Below, piece by piece: positions 14,328 to 21,320 of a DNA stretch of 21,698 bases. Source of the DNA: Halobacteriales archaeon QS_5_70_15 (GTDB lineage: Archaea; Halobacteriota; Halobacteria; Halobacteriales; Haloarculaceae); NCBI GenBank assembly GCA_003022005.1, contig PXRQ01000042.1:1-21698 (forward strand). The letters run 5' to 3'. Every line of letters starts with the position of its first letter. Position 1 is the first letter of the stretch. Under the pieces are notes generated by a model. It was not told where the DNA came from and did not search any database. It saw nothing but the letters and a program-made list of their open reading frames with translations. Both the position numbers and the translations under genes were made by a program.

Positions 14328-15404
14328 ATGAGACGACGGGACTACCTCGCGGGCCTGGGTCTCGCGAGCGTCTCGGGGGTCGCGGGCTGTGCGGGGCTCG
14401 TCGAGACCCGGTCGGTCGCGAGCGCCCCGCCGGTCCTCGAGGACCGTCCGGACGCCGTCTACTTCCCCACCCACGTCGAGGGGATGGAGACGGTCGGGAC
14501 GGGCGAAAGCGAGGACGGCGAGTACGCGTTCGGCCTGACCTACTCCTACCCCCACCGGTTCTGGAACGTCAACGGGAGCGACGTCCGGCGGACCGACATC
14601 GAGGACGGCGACGACGTCCACCTGATGGCGTCGGTGTGGGACCCCCGGAGCCGGACGGTGCTCCCGGAAGCGGGGCTCTCGCTCGAGATCGTTCGGGAGG
14701 GGGACCTGGTGAGCCAGGAGGTCATCTACCCGATGCTCTCACAGCCGATGGGGTTTCACTACGGGGCGAACTTCGGGCTCGACGGCGACGGCACCTACAC
14801 GGTGACGGTGAGCGTCGGGGGGGTAAGCACCCGGAAGACCGGCGCGTTCGCGGGACGGTTCGGGGAGCCGGGTTCCGTCGACGTCGCGTTCGACTACTCG
14901 CGGTCGGCCCGCGACGGTATCCCCTTCGAGAAGACGCCCGACAGGGCGGGCTCCCCGGCCGCCGTCGAACCGATGGGGATGGAGACCCCGAACTCGGTGG
15001 CCTCCGCCGAGTCGGAGCTCCCGGAGCGGGTGCTCGGGACCGGGACGACCGGCGACGCCGTGCTCGTGGTGGGGCGGCTCGACGCCCCGCCCGAGGGCGT
15101 CGAGGGCGGGGGACCGTACCTCTACGTCTCCGCCCGGACGCCGTACAACCGGATGGTCGTCCCGGCGATGGCGATGACGGGGACGCTCGACCGGGGGAAC
15201 GGGGCGGCCTTCGACGGGGAACTGGTCCGGACGCTCGACCCGGAACTCGGCTACCACTACGGCGCTGCGCTCGGGGGGACCGCGGTCGAGCCGGGGTCGG
15301 GCGACACGCTGACCCTCGAGATCCCGACCCCGCCGCAGGTCGCCCGCCACGAGGGCTACGAGACGGCGTTCCTCGAGATGCCCCCCGTGGAGGTGACGCT
15401 CTGA
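14328..15404 (+). CDS. Tat lipoprotein with two P19/Tp34-like iron-transport domains
   Basis: A 358-residue lipoprotein. Residues 1-21 are a twin-arginine signal with lipobox (MRRRDYLAGL... VAGC, Cys21), so it is anchored outside the membrane. Residues about 45-165 match the P19/Tp34/FtpA family of metal-binding Fe2+ transport proteins: YFPTHVEGMETVG supplies Met/His ligands, VHLMASVWDP follows, and PMLSQPMGFHYGANFG holds the conserved HYG...GxYTVTV beta-hairpin. Residues about 240-335 appear to be a second, weaker copy, with VVPAMAMTG and LGYHYGAALGG in the same order. The family binds copper and iron and works with the FTR1-type permease in bacteria. The stop overlaps the start of the DyP-like gene (TGATG), so the two are translationally coupled. 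Iron is the likely cargo, by family and by neighbour. The ATG at 14328 starts the signal peptide; a longer in-frame extension is antisense. Confidence 0.82.
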   Translation: MRRRDYLAGLGLASVSGVAGCAGLVETRSVASAPPVLEDRPDAVYFPTHVEGMETVGTGESEDGEYAFGLTYSYPHRFWNVNGSDVRRTDIEDGDDVHLMASVWDPRSRTVLPEAGLSLEIVREGDLVSQEVIYPMLSQPMGFHYGANFGLDGDGTYTVTVSVGGVSTRKTGAFAGRFGEPGSVDVAFDYSRSARDGIPFEKTPDRAGSPAAVEPMGMETPNSVASAESELPERVLGTGTTGDAVLVVGRLDAPPEGVEGGGPYLYVSARTPYNRMVVPAMAMTGTLDRGNGAAFDGELVRTLDPELGYHYGAALGGTAVEPGSGDTLTLEIPTPPQVARHEGYETAFLEMPPVEVTL

Positions 15405-16714
15405 TGGGGGAGAGCGGGGGCGAGGAGCCGTCGGCCCGCCGCCGTGACGTGCTCCGGGCGGCCGTCGCGGTCGGCGGCGCGGCCGGGCTCTCGGCGTGTC
15501 TGGACGTCACCGGCGGTTCGTCGTCCGTCGAGACCGGCCCCGACGACCTCTCGACGCTCCCGGAGCGCCAGCACGCTTGGAACGACCGGGTCCGGCACGA
15601 CGAGCACGGCAACACCGAACTCCCGAGACACCAGACGCTCCTCTACCTGGACCTCCGGGGGAGCCCGGACGCCGGGACCCGCGCGACGGTCGAGGCCGCC
15701 CTGCGGACGCTCGACCGAGCGTTCGTCCGGAGCCACGAGGGGCTGATACACTCGATGGCGTACTCGCCGGCCTACTTCGACCGGCACTACGACGAGTCGC
15801 TGCCCGAGGACCTGGGGCTCCCCGAACCGCGCGCGCTCTCCCCGTTCGAGGAGCCCGAGTTCGACCGGCAGGACGCGTTGCTCCACCTCGCCGCCGACGG
15901 GCCGGACGTCCTCCTGCGGGCGGAGGCGGCGCTCTCCGGCGAGCGCGACTCGGTCAACGGCGTCGACGTCGAGGCGGCGCTGACCGACGCGTTCGAGGTG
16001 GCCGACCGCCGGACCGGGTTCGTCGGCGCCGGCATCCCCGCCTCGAAACAGGAGGGGTTAGAGGGCGTGCCCGAGGACGGGCCGGTCCCCGAGACCTCGC
16101 CGCTGTTCATGGGGTTCAAGGCCGGGTTCGCGGCCAACCAGGCGACCGAGGACTACGTCACCCTCGGCTCCGGGCCGTTCGTCGGCGGCACCACGAAACA
16201 CGTCGCGAACATCCGCCAGCGGCTCGCGGACTGGTACGGCGAGCAGTCGTTCGACGAGCGGGTGATGGAGATGTTCTCCCCCGCCCACGCCGAGCGGGGG
16301 CTCGTCGAGGGCGTCGGCGAGAACCTCGGTGCCGACTCCGGCGTCGACCGGTTCGTCGACGACGTCGAGGCCCACGCGAGGGAGTTCGGCCGCGCCGGCC
16401 ACGCACAGAAGGCTGCCCGCGCCAACCGCGACGCCGAGGGGAACGTCCGCCTGCTCCGCCGGCACTTCGAGAGCGCCGACGACAACGTCGCGAGCCTCCA
16501 CTTCCCGTCGCTCCAGCGGGACCTCGCCGAGTTCGAGGCGGTCCGCGAGGCGATGAACGGGGGCGACCTCCCGGCGGTGACCCCCGCGGTCCGACAGCGC
16601 GTCAACAACGGCATCCTCGAGTACATTTTCGTCCGGCACCGCGGCAACTGGCTGGTGCCGCCCCGGTCGCTCCGGGCGCTCCCGACGCCGACGGGCGGGA
16701 CGCCAGGGCTGTAG
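15404..16714 (+). CDS. Tat lipoprotein of DyP-peroxidase (EfeB-like) fold
   Basis: A 436-residue exported protein. The N-terminus has a twin-arginine lipoprotein signal (ARRRDVLRAA... GLSAC). The body resembles DyP-type heme peroxidases, best seen as GFKAGFAANQ at residues 237-246, then GGTTKHVANIRQRLADWYGE (the counterpart of the strand-helix in EfeB), FDERVMEMFSPAH, and GHAQKAARANRD with His333 as probable proximal heme ligand, then LHFPSLQRDLAEFEAVREAM. In bacterial EfeUOB, EfeB oxidises iron or releases it from heme outside the membrane. The GxxDG catalytic Asp is Ala240 here, so peroxidase chemistry may be altered. It follows the P19-like gene with a TGATG overlap, which suggests joint work in iron acquisition. 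The exact heme binding and reaction are inferences from motif position. Confidence 0.78.
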   Translation: MGESGGEEPSARRRDVLRAAVAVGGAAGLSACLDVTGGSSSVETGPDDLSTLPERQHAWNDRVRHDEHGNTELPRHQTLLYLDLRGSPDAGTRATVEAALRTLDRAFVRSHEGLIHSMAYSPAYFDRHYDESLPEDLGLPEPRALSPFEEPEFDRQDALLHLAADGPDVLLRAEAALSGERDSVNGVDVEAALTDAFEVADRRTGFVGAGIPASKQEGLEGVPEDGPVPETSPLFMGFKAGFAANQATEDYVTLGSGPFVGGTTKHVANIRQRLADWYGEQSFDERVMEMFSPAHAERGLVEGVGENLGADSGVDRFVDDVEAHAREFGRAGHAQKAARANRDAEGNVRLLRRHFESADDNVASLHFPSLQRDLAEFEAVREAMNGGDLPAVTPAVRQRVNNGILEYIFVRHRGNWLVPPRSLRALPTPTGGTPGL

Positions 16715-16780
16715 CGCCGGTCGCCGGAACCGCCGACCACCACGTCCGCACCGACGGCTACCGCTCGGTCACGGACCCAC

Positions 16781-16790
16781 CGCTTTTGCC
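16781..16790 (+). promoter_or_regulatory. TATA-like box for the AN1-CAP gene
   Basis: cgcttttgcc centred about 29 bases before the ATG at 16815, the only T-run in this gap. Confidence 0.45.
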
Positions 16791-16814
16791 ACGTCCGGGC
16801 CTCGCGGGGACCGG

Positions 16815-17582
16815 ATGCCCGAGTGTGTCGTCTGCGGGGTCGAGACGTCGGTCACCGCGTCCTGTCCCCACTGTGCGACCCCGGTCTGTGCCGACCACTG
16901 CGAGCCGGCGAGCCACGGCTGTCCGGGCGTGGACGCGGCGCACACGACCGGGTGGATCCTCGACCTCGACGGGTCGGCGGCGAGCGGCGAACGCCCGGCG
17001 GGGACGCGGCACGGGTTCCCCCGCCCCTCGGGAACGGGCGCAGCACTCGTCGCCGCGACGCTGGTCGTCGTGGTCGTCGCGGTCCTCGCCGTGACGGCGG
17101 TCGGACCGGCGGTCGACGCGCCCGGCGGGGCTATCGTCGCCTCGGCCGACGGCGAGGCCCCGACGGATCGGCCGAACGCGACGCGAGTCGAGCGACTGGT
17201 GGCCGAGCGGGCGACCGCCGAGCGGGTGGCGCGGGGCCTCGACCCTCTCGCCTACGACCGGACGCTCGCCCGCGTCGCCGGGGCACACGCCGAGGACATG
17301 CGCGAGCGGGGGTTCGTCGGCCACGAGAACGCCGACGGCGAGGGGCTGGAGGAGCGGTACGCGGCGTTCGGCCTCGACTGCCCCGGCGGGGAGAACGTCT
17401 ACCACTCCCCCACCGGCGGGCTGGCGAGGTCCCCGGCGGTGCTCGCCGAGCACGTCGTCGCGGCGTGGATGGACAGCGAGGGCCACCGCGAGGCGCTCCT
17501 GAAGCGGCGGTTCACCCGACAGGGGATCGGGGTCGCCCTCGGGTCGGACGGCGGTGTGTGGGTCACGCAGGACCTCTGTTGA
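16815..17582 (+). CDS. AN1-type zinc finger, transmembrane helix and CAP/SCP domain fusion
   Basis: A 255-residue protein with three parts. Residues 4-36 are an AN1-like zinc finger: CVVC, CPHC, then C25, H28/C29, H34 and C36. Residues about 74-98 are a single very hydrophobic helix. Residues about 124-255 are a CAP/SCP (PR-1-like) domain: AHAEDMRERGFVGHENADG, then CPGGENVYH and AAWMDSEGHREALL, ending in WVTQDLC. The CAP cavity residues His158, Glu171 or Glu193 and His224 are in place. CAP proteins are secreted and of varied function, while AN1 fingers are usually intracellular, so the helix probably places the finger inside and the CAP domain outside. Two Cys in the CAP part (C189, C255) may form a disulfide. 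The TGA at 17580-17582 is followed by a 143-base gap before the HtrA gene, which has its own promoter. Confidence 0.88.
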   Translation: MPECVVCGVETSVTASCPHCATPVCADHCEPASHGCPGVDAAHTTGWILDLDGSAASGERPAGTRHGFPRPSGTGAALVAATLVVVVVAVLAVTAVGPAVDAPGGAIVASADGEAPTDRPNATRVERLVAERATAERVARGLDPLAYDRTLARVAGAHAEDMRERGFVGHENADGEGLEERYAAFGLDCPGGENVYHSPTGGLARSPAVLAEHVVAAWMDSEGHREALLKRRFTRQGIGVALGSDGGVWVTQDLC

Positions 17583-17693
17583 TGCTGTCGGACACGACTA
17601 CTCGAACATCGTCGCCGCCACGGTGGGACGACCTCGTTCGGGGGCTCGCGTCCGACAGGACGAGCCGCCCGGTCCCGCGACCCGGCCGGGGTG

Positions 17694-17700
17694 GGTTTTT
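17694..17700 (+). promoter_or_regulatory. TATA-like T-run for the HtrA-type protease
   Basis: ggttttt, 26-32 bases before the GTG at 17726, which decides that start within a longer open frame. Confidence 0.5.
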
Positions 17701-17725
17701 GCGTTCGAGGCTCCAACGGACCGTC

Positions 17726-18859
17726 GTGAGCGAGAACACGCGGACCCGGCGGTCGTTCCTCGCGGCCGCGGCGGGAACCGGAGCGGCCCTCGCGGGCTGT
17801 TCAGGGACGACTCCGGACGAGACCTCGGAGGACACGCCTCGCGGGACGGACACGCCGGCCGGAGCAGCCGACGGGGCCGGCGGGTCGACCGGATCGGAGG
17901 GGTCGACCCCGTCGTCCGCCGACGAGCCGTACGTCGACCTGTATCGGCAGCTGATCGACTCAGTCGTCGTGATCCGCGGTTACGACGGGAGCGGCCGGGC
18001 GGGGCAGGGCTCGGGGTTCGTCGCCTTCGACGGGACGGTCGTCACGAACCAGCACGTCGTCGAGGGGACCGACGAGCTGTTCGTCGGGTTCACCGGCGGC
18101 GAGATCCGGACCGGCGAACTCCTCGGGACGGACGTCTACGCCGACCTCGCGGCGGTCGAGGTCGACCGGCCGGAGAGCGCGACGCCGCTCCCGTTCGTCG
18201 ACTCGGAGCCGCCGGTCGGCACCCGTGTGGCGGCCGTCGGCGCCCCGTTCGGTCTCGGGGAGTCGGTCTCCTCGGGCATAATCAGCGGGATCGATCGCTC
18301 GCTCCCCTCGGTCAATAACTTCTCCATCCCCGACGCGGTCCAGACGAACGCGGCGGTCAACCCCGGCAACTCCGGGGGCCCACTCGCGACGCTCGACGGC
18401 CGGGTCGCGGGGGTCATCACCCGCGGCGGCGGGGAGAACATCGCGTTCGGCATCAGCGCCGCCTACACCCGGCGGGTGGTCCCGGCGCTCGTCGAGGACG
18501 GCGAGTACGACCACCCGTACATGGGTGTGGGCCTGCTCGACGTGACGCCGGCACTGGCCCGCGCGAACGGCTACGACCGCTCGACCGGCGTCTACGTGAG
18601 TTCGGTGCTCGACGGGGGTCCGGCCGACGGGACGCTCCGGGGGTCGACCGGCAGCGGCTCGGCGCTCGGCGTGACCGACGTGCCGACCGGCGGGAACCTC
18701 ATCGTCGGGCTCGACGGCCGGAGCATAGGATCGCTTTCCGGCCTCTCGACGCACCTCGCGCTCCGGACCTCCCCGGGGGACCTCCTCGGGGTGACCGTCC
18801 GCCGCGGCGGCGAGCGGCGGGACCTGAGCTTCGAACTCGGCGAGCGGCCCGATCCCTGA
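17726..18859 (+). CDS. HtrA/DegP-type serine protease, Tat lipoprotein
   Basis: A 377-residue extracytoplasmic trypsin-like protease with a PDZ domain, expected to degrade or refold damaged exported proteins. Residues 8-25 form a twin-arginine lipoprotein signal (TRRSFLAAAAG, lipobox ALAGC, Cys25), followed by an acidic Thr/Ser/Gly linker to about residue 65. The protease domain shows all three catalytic residues: His110 (VVTNQHVVEG), Asp140 (YADLAAVEV) and Ser216 (VNPGNSGGP). Residues about 275-370 are one PDZ domain (YMGVGLLDVTPALA, GVYVSSVLDGGPA, LIVGLDGRSIGS). The GTG at 17726 is fixed by the signal peptide and a T-rich box upstream; the frame is open far upstream, but that is antisense-like noise overlapping the CAP gene. 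Its stop codon runs straight into the long inverted repeat. Confidence 0.95.
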   Translation: MSENTRTRRSFLAAAAGTGAALAGCSGTTPDETSEDTPRGTDTPAGAADGAGGSTGSEGSTPSSADEPYVDLYRQLIDSVVVIRGYDGSGRAGQGSGFVAFDGTVVTNQHVVEGTDELFVGFTGGEIRTGELLGTDVYADLAAVEVDRPESATPLPFVDSEPPVGTRVAAVGAPFGLGESVSSGIISGIDRSLPSVNNFSIPDAVQTNAAVNPGNSGGPLATLDGRVAGVITRGGGENIAFGISAAYTRRVVPALVEDGEYDHPYMGVGLLDVTPALARANGYDRSTGVYVSSVLDGGPADGTLRGSTGSGSALGVTDVPTGGNLIVGLDGRSIGSLSGLSTHLALRTSPGDLLGVTVRRGGERRDLSFELGERPDP

Positions 18860-18939
18860 TACGGATTATTGTAGTCTTTTACCGCCGATCACTCGAACGG
18901 GGTCCGTGATCGGCGGTAAATCGTTACAACAATCCGTAT
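18859..18939. repeat. 81-bp imperfect inverted repeat (34-bp arms, 13-bp loop)
   Basis: Left arm 18859-18892 and right arm 18906-18939 are complementary at 29 of 34 positions, with four of the five mismatches clustered at arm positions 16-19 and one at position 10. The outer ends read atacggatt and the inner ends ttaccgccgatcac. The element is markedly more AT-rich than its surroundings. Its first base is the last base of the HtrA stop codon. It could be a strong terminator hairpin, a protein-binding site, or a small non-autonomous mobile element (MITE); no flanking target duplication was apparent. Confidence 0.85.
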
Positions 18940-19019
18940 GAGTCGACCGCTCGGAGCGTTCCAGGACCCGCCACCGCGGTACTGATGACGCTCGGGCCCC
19001 GGCACTGTCACCGGTATCC

Positions 19020-19193
19020 ATGCCCGGGATCGACGACCTCGACGCCCTCCACTGCGGGACCTGTGACCGGTCGGTCTCCCCCGAGGAGGCCACCGGGACG
19101 CGGACCTACGGCGACCTCGACCCGGAGCGGTGGCAGACGCGCTGCCGTCCGGACTGCGGCCGCCGGCTGAAGACGGTGTTCGTCGGGCCGTAG
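19020..19193 (+). CDS. Small zinc-finger protein (57 residues)
   Basis: A 57-residue protein starting at ATG 19020 and ending with TAG at 19191-19193. It has a CxxC knuckle at Cys12/Cys15 (LHCGTCDRSV) and a CxxxC pair at Cys42/Cys46 (RCRPDCGRRL), a spacing that fits one bound zinc. Haloarchaea encode many such small zinc-finger proteins (under 70 residues), several linked to stress, swarming or biofilm behaviour, so the class is plausible; the function is unknown. Third codon positions are almost all G or C, as in neighbouring genes. There is no strong TATA box at the expected spacing; only a weak gtactgatg near 18979-18987. It follows the inverted repeat and precedes another small zinc protein. 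Confidence 0.6.
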   Translation: MPGIDDLDALHCGTCDRSVSPEEATGTRTYGDLDPERWQTRCRPDCGRRLKTVFVGP

Positions 19194-19248
19194 CTCCGGA
19201 ACGGGTCGACCGGTCCGGGTGCATCGCCCGGGTTCCGCGGACGCAACC

Positions 19249-19256
19249 GGTAATCC
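19249..19256 (+). promoter_or_regulatory. TATA-like box for the coiled-coil zinc-ribbon gene
   Basis: cggtaatc, 24-31 bases before the ATG at 19280, consistent with a leaderless transcript. Confidence 0.45.
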
Positions 19257-19279
19257 GCTGGGGTCCTCGACCGACAGGT

Positions 19280-19558
19280 ATGACCGACGACCCAGACGAG
19301 GGCAGTCCGGGCGCGGACGACGGGGACGCCGGCCCGGACCTCGCCGCCCGCGTCGCCGACCTCGAGCGCACGGTCGCCGAGCTCCGCGGGACGGTCGAAC
19401 GACAGCGACGCGACCTCAGCTACCTCGCGGCCGCCGCGGACGTCGAGTCCGTCGAGCCGGTCTGCCCCGAGTGCGGGGACGGGGTCCTACAGAAGCGCTC
19501 GGGGCTGACGTGGACGCAGGTCAACTGCCCCGAGTGCGGGCTCGAACAGTACCTGTAG
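19280..19558 (+). CDS. Coiled-coil plus zinc-ribbon small protein (92 residues)
   Basis: A 92-residue acidic protein. Residues about 1-20 are disordered and rich in Asp and Gly; residues about 21-47 form a heptad-like helix (LAARVADLERTVAELRGTVERQRRD) likely to dimerise; residues about 60-90 form a zinc ribbon with CPECGDG and CPECGLEQ, 23 residues apart. This is a common haloarchaeal layout for small adaptor or nucleic-acid-binding proteins, but I cannot name the family. The ATG at 19280 has a TATA-like box at the right distance; the longer upstream frame would overlap the preceding small zinc protein. It is followed 63 bases later by an aldo/keto reductase that has its own promoter. Confidence 0.82.
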   Translation: MTDDPDEGSPGADDGDAGPDLAARVADLERTVAELRGTVERQRRDLSYLAAAADVESVEPVCPECGDGVLQKRSGLTWTQVNCPECGLEQYL

Positions 19559-19590
19559 GCGGTGCCCGGCGCGGCCATCCGCGTGGCGAA

Positions 19591-19598
19591 CGGTTTTG
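19591..19598 (+). promoter_or_regulatory. TATA-like T-run for the intact aldo/keto reductase
   Basis: cggttttg, 24-31 bases before the ATG at 19622. Confidence 0.45.
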
Positions 19599-19621
19599 GG
19601 AGCCCGCGACGACCCCGGGAC

Positions 19622-20476
19622 ATGGCGACCGAGACGTTCGACGTCGGCGGCGACCTGACGGTGAACCGGATGGGGTTCGGGGCGATGCGGCTCTGCGGCC
19701 CAGGGATCATCGGCCCGCCCGAGTCCGAGACGGCCGCCCGGTACGTGGTCCGGCGGGCGGTCGAGCTCGGCGTGGACTTCGTCGACACCGCCGACTCCTA
19801 CGGCCCGGGGGTCAGCGAGCGGCTCCTCGGCGAGGCGCTCGACCCGGAGGGGGAGGACTCGGACGTGGTGGTGGCGACGAAGGCCGGGCTCCTGCGGAAC
19901 GCCGATGGGGACTGGCTCACGCACGGGGACCCCGACTACATCAGGAACCAGGTGCTCGCCAGCCGCGACCGCCTCGGCGTGGAGACGATCGATCTCTACC
20001 AGTACCACCGGCCGGACCCCGACACCCCCTTCGAGGACTCGGTCGAAACGTTCGCGGAGCTGAAAGACGAGGGGCTCGTTCGGCACGTCGGGCTCTCGAA
20101 CGTGAGCGTCGACCAGCTCGAGGCCGCACGCGAGATCGTCGAGGTCGCGACGGTCCAGAACCGCTACAACGTCGCGAACCGGGACTCGGAGGCGGTGCTG
20201 GAGGCCTGCGAGGAGTACGGCATCGGGTTCGTTCCGTGGTACCCGCTGGCTGCGGGGGACCTCGTCGACCTCGGGACGGGTCTCGACGCCGTCGCGGCCG
20301 CACACGACGCGACCCGGCGACAGGTGGCGCTGGCGTGGCTGCTCGAGCGTTCGGACGTCACGCTCCCCATCCCGGGCACCTCGAACGTCGAACACCTCGA
20401 GGAGAACGTCGCGGCGGCCGACCTCGAACTGACCGGCGAGGACCTCGCGGCGCTCGACCGGCACGGCCGGTCGTAG
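19622..20476 (+). CDS. Aldo/keto reductase
   Basis: A 284-residue NADPH-dependent oxidoreductase of the aldo/keto reductase superfamily, TIM-barrel fold, cytoplasmic. The catalytic tetrad is complete: Asp55 (VDFVDTADSYG), Tyr60, Lys87 (VVVATKAGL) and His129 (LYQYHRPD). NADPH-binding sequences follow: GLSNVSVDQLE, then VPWYPLAAGDL, and IPGTSNVEHLEENV near the C-terminus. It is closer to the voltage-gated potassium channel beta-subunit/YdhF-like branch than the frameshifted reductase at 6542-7311, so the two are not a recent duplication. Start ATG 19622 is preferred over an in-frame extension from 19562 because a T-rich box sits 24-31 bases before it. Substrate unknown. Confidence 0.94.
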   Translation: MATETFDVGGDLTVNRMGFGAMRLCGPGIIGPPESETAARYVVRRAVELGVDFVDTADSYGPGVSERLLGEALDPEGEDSDVVVATKAGLLRNADGDWLTHGDPDYIRNQVLASRDRLGVETIDLYQYHRPDPDTPFEDSVETFAELKDEGLVRHVGLSNVSVDQLEAAREIVEVATVQNRYNVANRDSEAVLEACEEYGIGFVPWYPLAAGDLVDLGTGLDAVAAAHDATRRQVALAWLLERSDVTLPIPGTSNVEHLEENVAAADLELTGEDLAALDRHGRS

Positions 20477-20621
20477 CCGCCACCCGGTCCCGGCGACCAC
20501 CGACCCCGTCCGGGCGACCGCCGATCCGCTCCCGTGGCCGCCGTCCGTCCCGCCCGCGGGCGCCCCGCTCCCGAGCCCGCGTTCGCCCACCCGTGCCACC
20601 GGCGCCACCGTCCATCTCTCG

Positions 20622-20638
20622 AAACGCTTCGAGCGTTT
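20622..20638 (+). promoter_or_regulatory. 17-base palindrome overlapping the TATA box of the winged-helix gene
   Basis: aaacgct-tcg-agcgttt is a perfect inverted repeat with 7-base arms. Its right arm runs into the TATA-like cgtttatc at 20634-20641, which lies 26-33 bases before the ATG at 20667. A protein bound here would block TBP/TFB, so it looks like an operator, most simply for the product of the gene itself. Confidence 0.6.
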
Positions 20639-20666
20639 ATCACCCCCGGAATCCTCCTCCGGACCG

Positions 20667-20897
20667 ATGCTCGACTTCCGTGCTGAGGCGGTGCTGGAGC
20701 TCCTCGTGGACTCGGAGCTGGCGCTCCCGCCCACGCCGATACACGAGAACCTCAGGCTAGACGGCGAGACGTTCTCGAAGCGGACCGTCCACCGGAAGCT
20801 GGGACTCCTGGTGGAGGAGGGGTACGCGGAGCGGGTGCTCAACGGCAAGGGGTACTACCGGGCCGCCGAACCGGGGTACGAGCTCGTCGAGGAGTAG
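20667..20897 (+). CDS. Small winged-helix protein, phiH-repressor-like
   Basis: A 76-residue DNA-binding protein made up almost entirely of one winged-helix domain: LELLVDSELALPPTPIHENL, then the recognition helix SKRTVHRKLGLLVEEGYAERV, then a wing with GKGYYRAAEPGYELVEE. Similar short proteins are common in haloarchaea and relate to the phage phiH1 repressor. The ATG at 20667 is preceded by a TATA-like box covered by a palindrome, so autorepression is likely. It is convergent with the cold-shock gene. The targets beyond its own promoter are unknown, and no phage gene is visible around it. Confidence 0.83.
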   Translation: MLDFRAEAVLELLVDSELALPPTPIHENLRLDGETFSKRTVHRKLGLLVEEGYAERVLNGKGYYRAAEPGYELVEE

Positions 20898-20907
20898 CTC
20901 CCGCCCG

Positions 20908-20925
20908 CCGGACGGGCCCGTCCGG
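20908..20925. terminator. Perfect 18-base palindrome between convergent genes
   Basis: ccggacgggcccgtccgg is fully self-complementary and lies 11 bases after the winged-helix stop, facing the cold-shock gene. A strong GC stem here may help end transcription from either side, though no T-run follows. Confidence 0.45.
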
Positions 20926-20972
20926 ATAACGAGGATCGCGTTCGGTGTCGATACCGCGTTCCGTGGCTCCCC

Positions 20973-21167
20973 CTACAGGCGGGTGAGGTTCTCCGCTCGC
21001 GGACCCTTGTCGGTCTGCGCGATCTCGAACTCGACCTCCTGACCCTCCTCCAGGTCGGGACCGCCGACGTCCTCCATGTGGAAGAAGACGTCCTCGTCGG
21101 ACTCGTCCGTCTCGATGAAGCCGTAACCGCCCGTATCGTTGAAGAAATCGACCGTACCAGTTGCCAT
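20973..21167 (-). CDS. cspA: Cold-shock domain protein (CspA family)
   Basis: A 64-residue single cold-shock domain, an OB-fold that binds single-stranded RNA/DNA and melts RNA structure. The start MATGTVDFFNDTGGYGFIE contains RNP1 (GYGFI), and VFFHMEDV contains RNP2; the C-terminus VEFEIAQTDKGPRAENLTRL is the usual last strand and tail. Length is normal. The ATG at 21167 is supported by the conserved N-terminus and by a TATA-like box 26-32 bases upstream; the open frame continues upstream with unrelated sequence. Monocistronic and convergent with the winged-helix gene. Haloarchaea often carry several Csp paralogues, so the symbol is a family label. Confidence 0.96.
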   Translation of the reverse strand: MATGTVDFFNDTGGYGFIETDESDEDVFFHMEDVGGPDLEEGQEVEFEIAQTDKGPRAENLTRL

Positions 21168-21192
21168 TGCGTCCGGACAGAGTAGGCTACGG

Positions 21193-21199
21193 GTCATAA
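21193..21199 (-). promoter_or_regulatory. TATA-like box for the cold-shock gene
   Basis: Reads ttatgac on the minus strand, 26-32 bases before the ATG at 21167. Confidence 0.5.
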
Positions 21200-21320
21200 G
21201 GGTTCCGAGTGCCGGACGCGCAGCCGGGACGTGCCACCGGAGCACGCCGGCTGGACCGGGCGCTCATCGAGCGATACGGCCGGAGCGCTTTACATCGTGG
21301 CAGACGCCCGACGGCGTACA

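Noticed and set aside
14201..16714. One very long frame covering the P19-like gene and joining the DyP-like gene
   Set aside because: Only the part from 15404 is coding; upstream it is a wrong-frame translation over the P19-like gene, and the TGATG overlap marks the true start.
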